Shown: positions 7,637 through 15,993 of the stretch, in pieces
How positions within the stretch are numbered: position 1 is the first letter of the stretch
How the letters are laid out: every line of letters begins with the position of its first letter
From: Chlamydiales bacterium
Lineage (GTDB): Bacteria; Chlamydiota; Chlamydiia; Chlamydiales; JAAKFR01
Reading direction: 5' to 3'
Assembly: GCA_022601445.1 (NCBI GenBank)
Contig: JAJACP010000003.1
Span: 88,581-152,580, forward strand
Length of the DNA stretch: 64,000 nucleotides
Notes under the pieces: generated by a model
What the model saw: only the letters and a program-made list of their open reading frames with translations
Databases searched by the model: none
What the model was told of the DNA's origin: nothing
Translations under genes and position numbers: made by a program

Positions 7637-8764
7637 CTATACAAGCGAGAGTTGAGCGAGCCAGGGAATCGCCTGCTTGATTTGAAGTTTACTGGGCAAA
7701 GACTTGTCTCGCAAAAGATTTTTTACCACTTGAAGGTGTGCGGCATCGGGAAACAATTTGCTAAAGTGGGGAAATCCTTTGGCGACATTACCGTTGCCCA
7801 TCTTGACTTCGATCAAGTGTGTAGGGATTCCATCGAGGTTAACAAGAAAGTCAAGTTCTTGCCCATCCTTAGTTCTCAGGTAGTGGAGGGCTCCCTTGAT
7901 TCCTTGTGTATCTTCTAGAAAATGCATTTCTTTTTTCAAAGCGTTTGCCACAATATTCTCTAACCGAGCCCCTTCATCCTCTACTAGAGCGTGATCGTAG
8001 AAATAGAATTTGGGTTCTTTTTTCAGGGAGCGGTTCACATTTCGAGTATACGGGGTGACGCGGTGAATAATATAGAGATTTTCTAGAAGTTGCAGCCAGC
8101 GCTTGATGGTATTGGGATCACGCTCAAGGTCGCGGGCAAGATTGGCGTACGAAACTGTTGATCCCACTCTTTGACTGAGCAGGAAAACAAGGGTTTGTAC
8201 AGACTCAATATCTCGGACCGATGATAGGTCGATCAAATCCTGCCTTAGAATAATATCAATGTGACTCTGACGCCAACGTTTGTAATAGGTTCGACTCCCT
8301 TCTAGAAAAGGCTCCGGAAATCCACTGCACTGCCATAGAGTTTCAAATCCTTCTTCTATACCGACATCCAAAAGCTGAGAGACTTCTTTTAGATCTAATG
8401 GATGCAAGCGGTATTGGAAGTAACGTCCTGCAAGCGAATCTCCCACTCTCTTGTGAATGTCTAGTTTGGCACTTCCGGTTACGACCATCTGGGGAGGAAT
8501 CCCTTCGGTATCAAATACTCCTTTTAGCCAGCGTTTCCAGTTTTTCATCTTATGCAGTTCGTCAAAAATAACGAGCTGTTTCGATCGATCCCAATTCTTT
8601 TTTTGAATAGCTAATCGATCTTCGCTTGAATCGTAGTTAAAGTAGTCAAAACTATCATGAAGCTGTTTAGAAAGAGTGGTCTTCCCTGTCTGTCTTGGCC
8701 CACTAATTAAGACGATTTTTTTGGGCAGGTCCCTAAGAATAGAATTCTGTAGATTGCGTCTCAT
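7637..8764 (-). CDS. Solitary P-loop ATPase with DUF4143 / PD-(D/E)XK-like C-terminus (ATPase B)
   Basis: About 375 residues. Walker A GPRQTGKT and Walker B LVIFDE, then GSAKLDI; a winged-helix (SYANLARDLERDPNTIKRWLQLL); and ELDFLVNLDG...IEVK, a PD-(D/E)XK-type pattern. I prefer ATG 8764 (MRRNLQNS), which matches the family's usual beginning. An in-frame ATG at 8773 lies inside the dyad that spans 8768-8829. The gene ends 11 bases from the stop of the convergent autotransporter gene. Function in the family is not established. Confidence 0.88.
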   Translation of the reverse strand: MRRNLQNSILRDLPKKIVLISGPRQTGKTTLSKQLHDSFDYFNYDSSEDRLAIQKKNWDRSKQLVIFDELHKMKNWKRWLKGVFDTEGIPPQMVVTGSAKLDIHKRVGDSLAGRYFQYRLHPLDLKEVSQLLDVGIEEGFETLWQCSGFPEPFLEGSRTYYKRWRQSHIDIILRQDLIDLSSVRDIESVQTLVFLLSQRVGSTVSYANLARDLERDPNTIKRWLQLLENLYIIHRVTPYTRNVNRSLKKEPKFYFYDHALVEDEGARLENIVANALKKEMHFLEDTQGIKGALHYLRTKDGQELDFLVNLDGIPTHLIEVKMGNGNVAKGFPHFSKLFPDAAHLQVVKNLLRDKSLPSKLQIKQAIPWLAQLSLV

Positions 8765-8767
8765 GCT

Positions 8768-8829
8768 GACCATTATGACACGTATTCCGTAATAGTCAAG
8801 ACTAAAACGGAATAGATGCCATAATGGTC
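8768..8829. promoter_or_regulatory. Nested dyad upstream of ATPase B, candidate operator
   Basis: Outer arms 8768-8790 and 8807-8829 pair at 20 of 23 positions: GACCATTATG against CATAATGGTC and ATTCCGT against ACGGAAT. Inside, TAGTC-AA-GACTA (8793-8804) is a second perfect dyad. It lies between ATPase B and the LRR gene, reaching to within four bases of the stop of the LRR gene and covering the upstream in-frame ATG of ATPase B. Confidence 0.6.
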
Positions 8830-8832
8830 GTT

Positions 8833-10536
8833 CTAAATCAGCGGATCGACCCTTTCAATTGGAGGTAGATGCCTTGCAGAACCCACAACCGTCCACGGGC
8901 TGATTCCTTGAAGTTGCGTATCACTTGGAAGTGGGTCGATGTCTAGGGACTCAAGTTGTGGCAACTGTCTGGCTAAGTGCCCTGTTTGATTAGTTGACAG
9001 TTGTGAAGCTGCTCTTGAGAAAATCAGATGACGGAGTTGTGTGAGGGCTTGCAGTTTTCCAAGAATTTCACTTACGGGATCTGCATTGTGAGACGCCTTA
9101 AGATTACATCGAGTCAAAAGAGGAAGAGTGGCGATCCGCGTGAGTGTTTCAGGTCCTGCATATGTGCCGGATAGATCTAAATCCTCAAGAGCTCTTAATT
9201 GTGTCAATACAGCCGTTGTTGTATCTGTCACATTATGGCTCCACCCGTTCAGGCTTAGGCGACGTAGCCCGGGAAAATGTGTCAAAAAGTCCGTAAAGTG
9301 CGTTCCGGGAGTAGGCATTCCAAGTGGGACACCTGAAACGACAAGAACCTCCAGCTGGCCCAGAGTTGATAGGCGGTGAAGGTAAGGACCGGCATTGTTG
9401 TATTCGGTCACCAATTCTAAGTGCGTGAGTCGAGTACAGGCGCTGACACAATCAATTTCTTGCGCACGCAAGGAGTCAACGTGCACACGTAGTTTATGCA
9501 ACGGTAGCGTTGTGAGAGGGACTAGGCGTGTGTCTGAGCGAGGAGCGGTGACATTTAAAGCGGCTACTTCCAGGGCAGAGAGACGTGTGAGCTGCTCAAG
9601 GTTTGAGATCTGCATTTCTAGATGCCGCAAAGCAGTCAATGTTGTTAATATCTGAACTTGCTCTCCTGGAGAAATAGTGGTTCCCCATACGTCAAGAGCA
9701 CGCAATTGGGGTAGAGCAACAGCTAAAGTAGCTGCACCATCTTGGAGGCTTGTGTTGCGGAGCCCTAAGTACTCGAGACGCGTGAGCTGAGTCGTTGTGG
9801 CTAATTGAGCTGCATTAAGACCTCTTATCTTGTTAAGGCTAAAATGCTTTAAGGTTAGTGGAAGTGTGTGGGTGGTGTCAAAAGGGGTGGGGATATGGCT
9901 GACGCTCAGATGGGTGAGCCGGCTCAACGCTTGAAGTTGGACAGGAGCTAAAAAATTGCAATCATCCAGCTGTAGGTGCCTAAGTCGGGTCAGGTCTCTC
10001 CAGGGAAAAGGTTCTCTTTGGGATTGATAATAGCCTCTAGGATTTTTTAAAACCAAGGTTGTGAGCTTGGCTAGAAGGCGAGCCATCCCCTGGTGCTGAA
10101 AGGCATGTGCACAAGAGTACGTTGCACAAAGTGTTCGAAGCCCTTTTCTTCCTAAAGCAGCTAATATTTCCGGAGTGAGTTTTGTGCTAGAGAGTGTGAG
10201 ACTTTCAACTGCCGACATGGCTTGGATACGTGTGGCAATAACAGCTGCAGGAGCCTGAGGCTTAAAGCGTAAATGTTTTGCCTGCGGGATCCTTGAACAG
10301 CTAGAGGAAGCTAAGCGCAGGACACGGAGTGCAGTAGCACCCGGAATACCGAGCGTAATGAGCTGTCTGGCGTGGCGGGCAATAAGAGGCTCTGGTTGAG
10401 CTTTTTTTGCAGATAGATAGAGATAGGTAAAAATACTGAGCACAACTGACACGGTTAAGGCAATCAGCTGGTTACCGGAGATACAGGGGGGAGCGATGGC
10501 TGGCTGGGCCGAATTGGGGTCAAAATTGATGGACAT
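8833..10536 (-). CDS. Leucine-rich-repeat protein with N-terminal transmembrane segment
   Basis: 567 residues. Residues about 21-43 (GNQLIALTVSVVLSIFTYLY) form one membrane segment after a short polar N-terminus. From about residue 65 onward there are many LRR units of the type LTxLRHLxLxxxN, e.g. LTRLRHLQLDDCNF, LEYLGLRNTS, LEDLDLSGTYAG, LRRLSLNGWS. LRRs mediate protein binding. In intracellular chlamydiae such proteins are often host-directed, but no secretion signal can be proven here. The stop is next to the ATPase B dyad, and the gene follows the transporter gene on the same strand. Confidence 0.82.
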   Translation of the reverse strand: MSINFDPNSAQPAIAPPCISGNQLIALTVSVVLSIFTYLYLSAKKAQPEPLIARHARQLITLGIPGATALRVLRLASSSCSRIPQAKHLRFKPQAPAAVIATRIQAMSAVESLTLSSTKLTPEILAALGRKGLRTLCATYSCAHAFQHQGMARLLAKLTTLVLKNPRGYYQSQREPFPWRDLTRLRHLQLDDCNFLAPVQLQALSRLTHLSVSHIPTPFDTTHTLPLTLKHFSLNKIRGLNAAQLATTTQLTRLEYLGLRNTSLQDGAATLAVALPQLRALDVWGTTISPGEQVQILTTLTALRHLEMQISNLEQLTRLSALEVAALNVTAPRSDTRLVPLTTLPLHKLRVHVDSLRAQEIDCVSACTRLTHLELVTEYNNAGPYLHRLSTLGQLEVLVVSGVPLGMPTPGTHFTDFLTHFPGLRRLSLNGWSHNVTDTTTAVLTQLRALEDLDLSGTYAGPETLTRIATLPLLTRCNLKASHNADPVSEILGKLQALTQLRHLIFSRAASQLSTNQTGHLARQLPQLESLDIDPLPSDTQLQGISPWTVVGSARHLPPIERVDPLI

Positions 10537-10575
10537 GATGAACCTCTCAATATTAATTGGCTAAAATTATAACAG

Positions 10576-10598
10576 ATTAATAATAATTTATTATTAAT
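10576..10598. terminator. AT-only perfect palindrome between transporter and LRR genes
   Basis: ATTAATAATAA-T-TTATTATTAAT, 11-base arms with a one-base loop, made only of A and T. It lies in the 65-base gap between the SLC12-like gene stop (10602) and the LRR start (10536). It may slow or terminate transcription or be part of the LRR promoter; the low stem stability makes a strong terminator unlikely. Confidence 0.35.
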
Positions 10599-10601
10599 GA
10601 T

Positions 10602-12863
10602 TTAACTAAAAAAGATCTTCCCAAAGTTAAATTTAGAGGCTGAAAGAACATAAGCAATCTTGTTGCTTCCTTCAGTCTTTTTAAAGAGTGCTGAGAGATA
10701 TTCAGAGTAAGAAGGGTGCGTTTCATCTTTGGGAGATTCAATGCCTAAAAAAGAGATATCAGCCCCTGAGGCGTGCTTGGCTAAATGGAGATGAACATCA
10801 CTGTCGCACTCCGTATGGAGAGCAAAATGAAGATTTTTCATGCGGAGCATTCCTTTGTACTTCTCCCACTCCGTTAGCATCTTCTCTCTTAAGCTTTCAT
10901 CGGTAAGCAGAGCGTTGACGTAAATCGGCGCCCGAGCAAGTGTGGAGCTTCCTTGAAAAATCTGAGAAAGGGCCAAAGAAAATTTGAAGCTGTTGGCCAG
11001 CTTGCCCTCCCACCAGAGGTGAATCTGCTTCTGACTTTTCTTCTTGGAAAGCTCTAGAAATGAAGAACTGATTTCAGAGTCCGATTTCCAAATGATCACG
11101 TTTTTTCCATGCCCTAAAGCTTGGTGCAGAAACGCAATCAGGTCTTGATTGTGAGTGCTGTAGCTCTCATTGTAAGGAATAATCAGGGTGTTGGGGCTTA
11201 GTGGGCCCAGTCCATAGTGCGCCGCAATTTCTTTCATACTGTGATGCACACTTATATTATGGTCGATATGGCAGAAGGCGGGGACACGTATGTCGTCTAA
11301 AAATCCTTTAATTGAACTTTTGAGCTCTAAATCTGCGCGCTCACACTTTTCTTCCTCGGGAAGGCAGAGGGAAAAGGTGAGAAAGCCTCTGTTTTGATTG
11401 AGGGAGTGGGCAAAGGCAATGAGATCGCGCTTGTTAGGCGTGTTTTTATCGATAAAAGCGACGATATTGGGGCGCCAGTTTTTATTATTTCCATCTCCTC
11501 GCTGCAACCGTTTGATCGCTTTGTTGACGATGAAGGAAAAGAGACTAAAACGAATGTCTTCCCAGTTGCCTTTGATCTTTCTCATTGAGGACCAGATGCA
11601 AATACACACAACGGCTGTAAGCACAATAAAGGTCGCTCCGGCATTAATCATGAACATGGTCATGAAGCAGCCGATGCTGCCGACAAGGGGGACAAACCAA
11701 GGCACTTTGAAAGAGGGGCGCCAGCTCGGGTTGCGCATCAATCCTTCAATAAAGGCAACAAAGTTGAGTAGGCCATAGGTGACCAGGCAGACCATTGTCA
11801 AGATGGGAATAAGGTTATTGATCTCAGTGAGTAAGGTCATAACAAGGGCAAACAAGAAAACGGCAATCGTGGCAATACGGGGTTGATTGGCTTTACCAAA
11901 TCCTTTGCCTAGAAACTTGGGGAGGATTCCATCACTGGCAACGGCTTGCATGACGCGTGGAGCCCCTAAAATTCCTCCCAAGGCGCTCGATAGACTGGCT
12001 GCCCAAATGCCCATAATGACGAGATAACCCAGCTTGGGAAGATAGTAGGCGATAAAAGGATAAGAGCGGAGCATCTCCGGTGAAACGTTGCGGGATAAAA
12101 ACAGGGCCACATTGAGATATAACACAAAGGCAACAACAACGGCTCCGATGGTTCCTAAGGGGAGTGCCCGCGAGGGTTTGCGTAGATCTCCAGACATCGA
12201 CATGCCGGCCTCAATTCCCGTTGCAGCGGGGAAAAACATCGCAAAGGCGATCCAAAAGGGCATGGATGGGGAGGTCGCTATTGGTTCCAGGGAGGAGGGA
12301 ATATTGCTCGCACTTCCCATAAATAGGGCCCCAAGGGAGACGCTAAGCACTACAAAAATAAAGATTTGGGTTTGAAGAGCAAGATTGGTAGAGATATAAG
12401 AGATAATAGCCAGAAGGACAAGCGTCGACACTTCAAAGACTTGAATCGGCACATCGGGGAAAAATTCGCCCAGCGAGAGGGCAAAACCGGAAACGCAGAG
12501 GGCTATTGAGGTGCTCTGCGAAATGCAGAGCAGAATGCCAATGGAGCTTCCAAACTCTATTCCCAGCGATCTTGAGATGATGTAGTAAGATCCTCCCGCC
12601 CCAATGCGCATATTGGTGGCAATCGCTGTGATGGAGAGGCCGGTAATAAGCAGAAGAAGAGAGGAAAAGCCGATGATAGTCGACATCTGCAGAATGCCCA
12701 CGTGCCCTAAAATCCATCCTAGTCGTAGAAATAAGATGACTCCCAGCATTTGGAGGATGTTGGGAAGGAAGACACCTTTGATAGTGCCAAATTTTCCATC
12801 GTTCTCAGTCTTAGGACGAGACATCCAACGGAAGGGGGCTTTGATGAGTAGTCCAATTTTCAT
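10602..12863 (-). CDS. SLC12-type cation-chloride cotransporter homologue
   Basis: About 753 residues from ATG 12863 (MKIGLLIKAPFRWMSRPK). An in-frame extension to 12935 would enter the dyad of ATPase C and lacks family similarity. The first TM region GVFLPNILQMLGVILFLRLGWILG and the GAGGSYYIISRSLGIEFG segment are characteristic of the SLC12/Na-K-Cl family within the APC fold. About 12 membrane segments (residues 30-450) are followed by a cytosolic domain of some 290 residues, with NIVAFIDKNTPNKRDLIAFAHSL as in SLC12 C-termini. It probably moves K+ and/or Na+ with Cl-, but ion choice is not readable; an amino-acid permease role is the alternative. Confidence 0.85.
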   Translation of the reverse strand: MKIGLLIKAPFRWMSRPKTENDGKFGTIKGVFLPNILQMLGVILFLRLGWILGHVGILQMSTIIGFSSLLLLITGLSITAIATNMRIGAGGSYYIISRSLGIEFGSSIGILLCISQSTSIALCVSGFALSLGEFFPDVPIQVFEVSTLVLLAIISYISTNLALQTQIFIFVVLSVSLGALFMGSASNIPSSLEPIATSPSMPFWIAFAMFFPAATGIEAGMSMSGDLRKPSRALPLGTIGAVVVAFVLYLNVALFLSRNVSPEMLRSYPFIAYYLPKLGYLVIMGIWAASLSSALGGILGAPRVMQAVASDGILPKFLGKGFGKANQPRIATIAVFLFALVMTLLTEINNLIPILTMVCLVTYGLLNFVAFIEGLMRNPSWRPSFKVPWFVPLVGSIGCFMTMFMINAGATFIVLTAVVCICIWSSMRKIKGNWEDIRFSLFSFIVNKAIKRLQRGDGNNKNWRPNIVAFIDKNTPNKRDLIAFAHSLNQNRGFLTFSLCLPEEEKCERADLELKSSIKGFLDDIRVPAFCHIDHNISVHHSMKEIAAHYGLGPLSPNTLIIPYNESYSTHNQDLIAFLHQALGHGKNVIIWKSDSEISSSFLELSKKKSQKQIHLWWEGKLANSFKFSLALSQIFQGSSTLARAPIYVNALLTDESLREKMLTEWEKYKGMLRMKNLHFALHTECDSDVHLHLAKHASGADISFLGIESPKDETHPSYSEYLSALFKKTEGSNKIAYVLSASKFNFGKIFFS

Positions 12864-12932
12864 AATGAGCAGTATACCTGAATGGGGAAATATTCGCTTT
12901 AATTTGCTTGGTGTAGGTTCGATAGCTCGTAT

Positions 12933-12981
12933 CATAATTCGTACAATTTAGAAATTTGATTTCTAAATTGTACGAATTATG
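12933..12981. promoter_or_regulatory. Perfect 23-bp-arm dyad upstream of ATPase C, candidate operator
   Basis: Arms 12933-12955 and 12959-12981 are exact reverse complements around a TTG centre (left arm begins CATAATTCGTACAATTTAG). It lies 13 bases before the ATPase C start and 70 bases upstream of the divergent transporter start, so it could regulate either. No terminator-like T tract follows, which favours a DNA-binding site over a terminator. Confidence 0.65.
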
Positions 12982-12994
12982 GTAGGCTAGAGGG

Positions 12995-14164
12995 ATGATT
13001 GAACGCAAGCTCTCAAAGCATTTAGTGCAGTTGGCAAAGGCTTTTCCTGTCGTCTCGTTAACAGGACCTAGGCAGGCCGGAAAAACCACTTTAGTGAAGC
13101 ATGTCTTTTCAGAGAAATATCGTTATATTTCTCTTGAAGATCTTGATTTGCAAAGATTTGCTAAAGAAGATCCTCGTGGGTTTCTTGAAGAGTACGACAA
13201 GTTTGTGATTTTTGACGAAGTGCAAAACACACCAGAGTTACTCTCGTACATTCAAGGGGTTGTCGATAGAGACCACATTCCCGGTCAGTATATTTTGACG
13301 GGTTCTCAGAATTTTCTACTTCTAGAGAAGATTTCTCAGTCGCTTGCCGGCAGAGTTGGTGTTTTACACCTACTTCCTCTTGAAATTCAGGAAATTGCGG
13401 GAGCTAAGCTCTCTCTTCCTCCTCTTGAGCAGCTCATGCTTAAAGGCTTTTACCCAAGACTGTATGAAAAAACGTTTGTTCCACACGAGTGGTACTCAAA
13501 TTATCTTAAGACGTATATTGAGCGCGATATTCGGCAAATAAAAAACATTCACGACCTGGGAACATTTCAGCTTTTTTTAAAAATGTGTGCGGGAAGGTCG
13601 GGACAATTAATAGATTTGACCTCTCTTGGCAATGATTGCGGTATCTCTTATCAGACGGCTAAGGCTTGGCTGAATATCCTAGAGGCGAGTTTTATCATTT
13701 TCTTTCTCCGTCCCCACTTTAAAAATTACAACAAACGGTTAGTTAAGTCACCGAAGCTCTTTTTTTACGACCCGGGTTTGCTATGCACCTTATTGGATAT
13801 CAAGTCTGCGGATCAATTGAAAACCCATTATCTAAGAGGGGGGATTTTCGAATCGTTTGTGATAAGCAATTTGTTGAAAAGCCAGCACCATCAACTCGCA
13901 ACGTCTCACCTTTATTTTTGGAGAGATCATCATGGGCATGAAGTGGATTGTATCATCGATAAGGGAGGAGAGTGTTTTCCTTTAGAAATCAAATCAGCTA
14001 AAACGATTGCAGGAGATTTTTTTGGAGGCTTGGCTTACTGGAATCGGTTGTCAGGAGGCGATCAAGCAGCTTCCTATCTCGTCTACGGCGGCACACAAAA
14101 TCAAAAAAGAAGCCATGGACAAGTATTGAGTTGGCAGAGCTTGGATCAAATTGACTTGAACTAA
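12995..14164 (+). CDS. Solitary P-loop ATPase with DUF4143 / PD-(D/E)XK-like C-terminus (ATPase C)
   Basis: 389 residues. Walker A GPRQAGKT (24-31), Walker B FVIFDE, sensor-like TGSQNF, a central winged-helix-like segment (LIDLTSLGNDCGISYQTAKAWLNIL), and HEVDCIIDKGG...LEIKSA as the nuclease-like motif. Same architecture as ATPases A and B but clearly divergent from both. The start follows a perfect dyad (12933-12981). The thiamine-operon riboswitch begins about 30 bases after its stop. Role not established; membership of the AAA_14/DUF4143 family is firm. Confidence 0.9.
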   Translation: MIERKLSKHLVQLAKAFPVVSLTGPRQAGKTTLVKHVFSEKYRYISLEDLDLQRFAKEDPRGFLEEYDKFVIFDEVQNTPELLSYIQGVVDRDHIPGQYILTGSQNFLLLEKISQSLAGRVGVLHLLPLEIQEIAGAKLSLPPLEQLMLKGFYPRLYEKTFVPHEWYSNYLKTYIERDIRQIKNIHDLGTFQLFLKMCAGRSGQLIDLTSLGNDCGISYQTAKAWLNILEASFIIFFLRPHFKNYNKRLVKSPKLFFYDPGLLCTLLDIKSADQLKTHYLRGGIFESFVISNLLKSQHHQLATSHLYFWRDHHGHEVDCIIDKGGECFPLEIKSAKTIAGDFFGGLAYWNRLSGGDQAASYLVYGGTQNQKRSHGQVLSWQSLDQIDLN

Positions 14165-14194
14165 AATCAAATGGTTCGCTAGATTCTCCAACGT

Positions 14195-14272
14195 AATGAC
14201 ACGGGGTGCCTGAACTAGGCTGAGAAATACCCGTATAACCTGATCTGGATAATGCCAGCGAAGGGATGTCTA
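14195..14272 (+). promoter_or_regulatory. TPP riboswitch (THI box)
   Basis: The conserved core is present in order: GGGGTGCC, GGCTGAGA, ATACCCG, ACCTGATCTGGATAATGCC, AGCGAAGGGA. This aptamer binds thiamine pyrophosphate in the leader of thiamine genes and lowers expression when TPP is plentiful. It precedes the THI5-thiD-thiO-thiS-thiG operon. Stem P1 appears to pair GACA (14198-14201) with TGTC (14267-14270). Confidence 0.96.
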
Positions 14273-14292
14273 TTCATCTTCTTTTCACGCAT

Positions 14293-14330
14293 CCTTCATT
14301 TCAGGCGCTCTCAATTAAACGAAATGGAGG
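14293..14330 (+). promoter_or_regulatory. Ribosome-site-masking hairpin of the TPP riboswitch
   Basis: CCTTCATTTC (14293-14302) can pair with GAAATGGAGG (14321-14330) over ten positions, nine Watson-Crick plus one G-T. The second arm holds the GGAGG site used by the THI5 start at 14336. The first arm overlaps CATCCTTC (14290-14297), which could instead pair with GAAGG-GATG at the 3' side of the aptamer. This gives a plausible switch: TPP bound leaves the mask free to form; TPP absent lets the aptamer strand hold the mask. No T tract follows, so control is probably translational. Confidence 0.6.
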
Positions 14331-14335
14331 TTTCT

Positions 14336-15271
14336 ATGAGCGCTTGCAAAACACGTACGACTTTACTACTAAACTGGTACGCAAACCCGTACCACACACC
14401 GATCTTCTTGGGAAAAGCTCTCGGCTTCTACGAAGAAGAGGGAATCGATCTCGCGATTCTAGAACCGAACGACCCAAGCGATGTCACGGAAATCGTGGGA
14501 CTGGGAAGTGTCGATTTTGGACTCAAAGCGATGATCCACACAATCGCAGCGCGCAGCAAAGGGTTTGCTGTGACCTCAATTGGAACGCTTTTAGATGAGC
14601 CGCCCACAGGGTTGGTTTCGAGGAAGATTGACTCATTTGACGCTCTAAGGGGTAAGCGAGTGGGCTACATCGGACACTTTGGAAAGGTCATTGTAGACGA
14701 TCTTTTCGCGCACGCAGGGCTGAAACCTTCTGACTACACTCCAGTGAGGGTGGGCATGAATCTGGTGGAGGCGATCAAAAAAAATCAAGTCGATACAGGC
14801 ATTGGGTTCATCAATTTCCAAAAAGTGGAGGTTGAGGATTTCTATGGTGAATCGGCTTTTTTGCGCATCGATGAGATGGCGGGTCTTGGGTGTTGCTGCT
14901 TCTGTTCGGTGATGATGATTGCGCATACAGATAAGCTGAAACAGGATCCTGAGCGCGCTTTAGCTTTCATGCGCGCCACACAAAGAGCCGCTGCATACAC
15001 AACGGAAAATCCGGAGGAGGCTTATGCCCATTTTTGCGCATATAAACCAAAAATCGATACACCTTTGAATCGAAAGATATTCATGCGGACGCTGCCGTTT
15101 TTTTCGCGCACACTACTGAACGTGGAGAGGGATTGGAACAAGGTGGAAAAGTATACAAAGCACCTAAAGGTTGCTCCAGAGACCTTTGATGCCAAAGCGT
15201 GCTACACAAATGAGTATGTGCCTCGCTCCCCGCACTGTTCTGTGGAACCTGTCTGCCAGGCACTCGCATGA
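14336..15271 (+). CDS. THI5-type HMP-P synthase (thiamine pyrimidine synthase)
   Basis: 311 residues from ATG 14336, chosen because GGAGG precedes it and upstream in-frame starts lie in the riboswitch. In yeasts THI5 makes the thiamine pyrimidine HMP-P from its own histidine and bound PLP, one turnover per protein, with iron. The sequence resembles fungal THI5 strongly: LLNW...PYHTPIF, AILEPNDPSDVTE, then GLKAMIHTIAA with Lys64 and His68 at the PLP-lysine and sacrificial-histidine positions, TSIGTLLDEPPTG, and the hallmark CCCFC (186-190). No signal peptide or lipobox is present, so it is not a transporter binding protein, its fold relative. First gene of the operon; overlaps thiD (ATGA). No thiC is seen in the window. 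Confidence 0.9.
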   Translation: MSACKTRTTLLLNWYANPYHTPIFLGKALGFYEEEGIDLAILEPNDPSDVTEIVGLGSVDFGLKAMIHTIAARSKGFAVTSIGTLLDEPPTGLVSRKIDSFDALRGKRVGYIGHFGKVIVDDLFAHAGLKPSDYTPVRVGMNLVEAIKKNQVDTGIGFINFQKVEVEDFYGESAFLRIDEMAGLGCCCFCSVMMIAHTDKLKQDPERALAFMRATQRAAAYTTENPEEAYAHFCAYKPKIDTPLNRKIFMRTLPFFSRTLLNVERDWNKVEKYTKHLKVAPETFDAKACYTNEYVPRSPHCSVEPVCQALA

Positions 15272-15993
15272 AGCGGGCTGTCGCAATTGCGGGCTCTGAC
15301 AGCAGCGGTGGTGCAGGCATTCAGGCTGATCTACGTGCATTTATTGACAATGAAGTGAGAGGATCGACGGTTATCACGGCGCTCACGGCTCAAAATAGTG
15401 TAGAGGTGAAGCAGATTTCTGTGGTGCCGATCGAGATGATTGTAGCGCAAATCGATGCGGTTTTTGAAGAGGGGGTGCCCGGAGCTGTTAAAGTGGGCAT
15501 GCTCTACGACGCTTTGGTGGTCGAAGCAGTCTGTGAAAGGTTAGCTTACTGGAAGCCTTCTTTTATCGTAGTGGATCCTGTGATGGTGGCGAGCTCCGGG
15601 GCTTGCCTGTTGGAGCCCTCAGCGATCGTTGCGGTGCGCACCCAACTCTTTCCTCTGGCCACGCTGATCACGCCTAACCTGATAGAAGTGGAGCATCTGC
15701 TGAGCGAGTCGTGTGACGATTTTGTCCAAGCAGGAAGGCGTTTACTGCAGTGGGGTCCAGGAGCTGTTCTTGTGAAAGGAGGACATCACAAGACAAGAAA
15801 AGGATGGGATTGTTTGGTTGCTGCAGGCAGTCCACCCTACTGGTTGAAGCAGGAGACTGTGTCCACAGAAAATGTGCACGGAACGGGATGCCGGCTGAGT
15901 TCGGCGATCACCGCTTTTTTAGCAAAAGGGCACGCTTTAAGAGATGCCGTTTTTCATGGAAAATCGTATGTCCACAGATACATTCAAGGATAG
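15268..15993 (+). CDS. thiD: Hydroxymethylpyrimidine (phosphate) kinase
   Basis: 241 residues, ribokinase-like fold. The N-terminal AIAGSDSSGGAGIQADLRAF is the ThiD signature, VDPVMVASSG follows, and ENVHGTGCRLSSAI carries the catalytic Cys/anion-hole segment. It phosphorylates HMP-P to HMP-PP for ThiE. It overlaps THI5 by four bases and thiO by about 26 bases, so it is part of one coupled operon. Confidence 0.95.
   Translation: MKRAVAIAGSDSSGGAGIQADLRAFIDNEVRGSTVITALTAQNSVEVKQISVVPIEMIVAQIDAVFEEGVPGAVKVGMLYDALVVEAVCERLAYWKPSFIVVDPVMVASSGACLLEPSAIVAVRTQLFPLATLITPNLIEVEHLLSESCDDFVQAGRRLLQWGPGAVLVKGGHHKTRKGWDCLVAAGSPPYWLKQETVSTENVHGTGCRLSSAITAFLAKGHALRDAVFHGKSYVHRYIQG

Noticed and set aside
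12864..12935. Extended start of the SLC12-type transporter
   Set aside because: The extension runs into the ATPase C dyad and has no family similarity; ATG 12863 gives a normal start.
14252..14335. Longer N-terminus for the THI5 protein
   Set aside because: It would start inside the TPP aptamer, has no similarity to THI5, and ATG 14336 has GGAGG in place.
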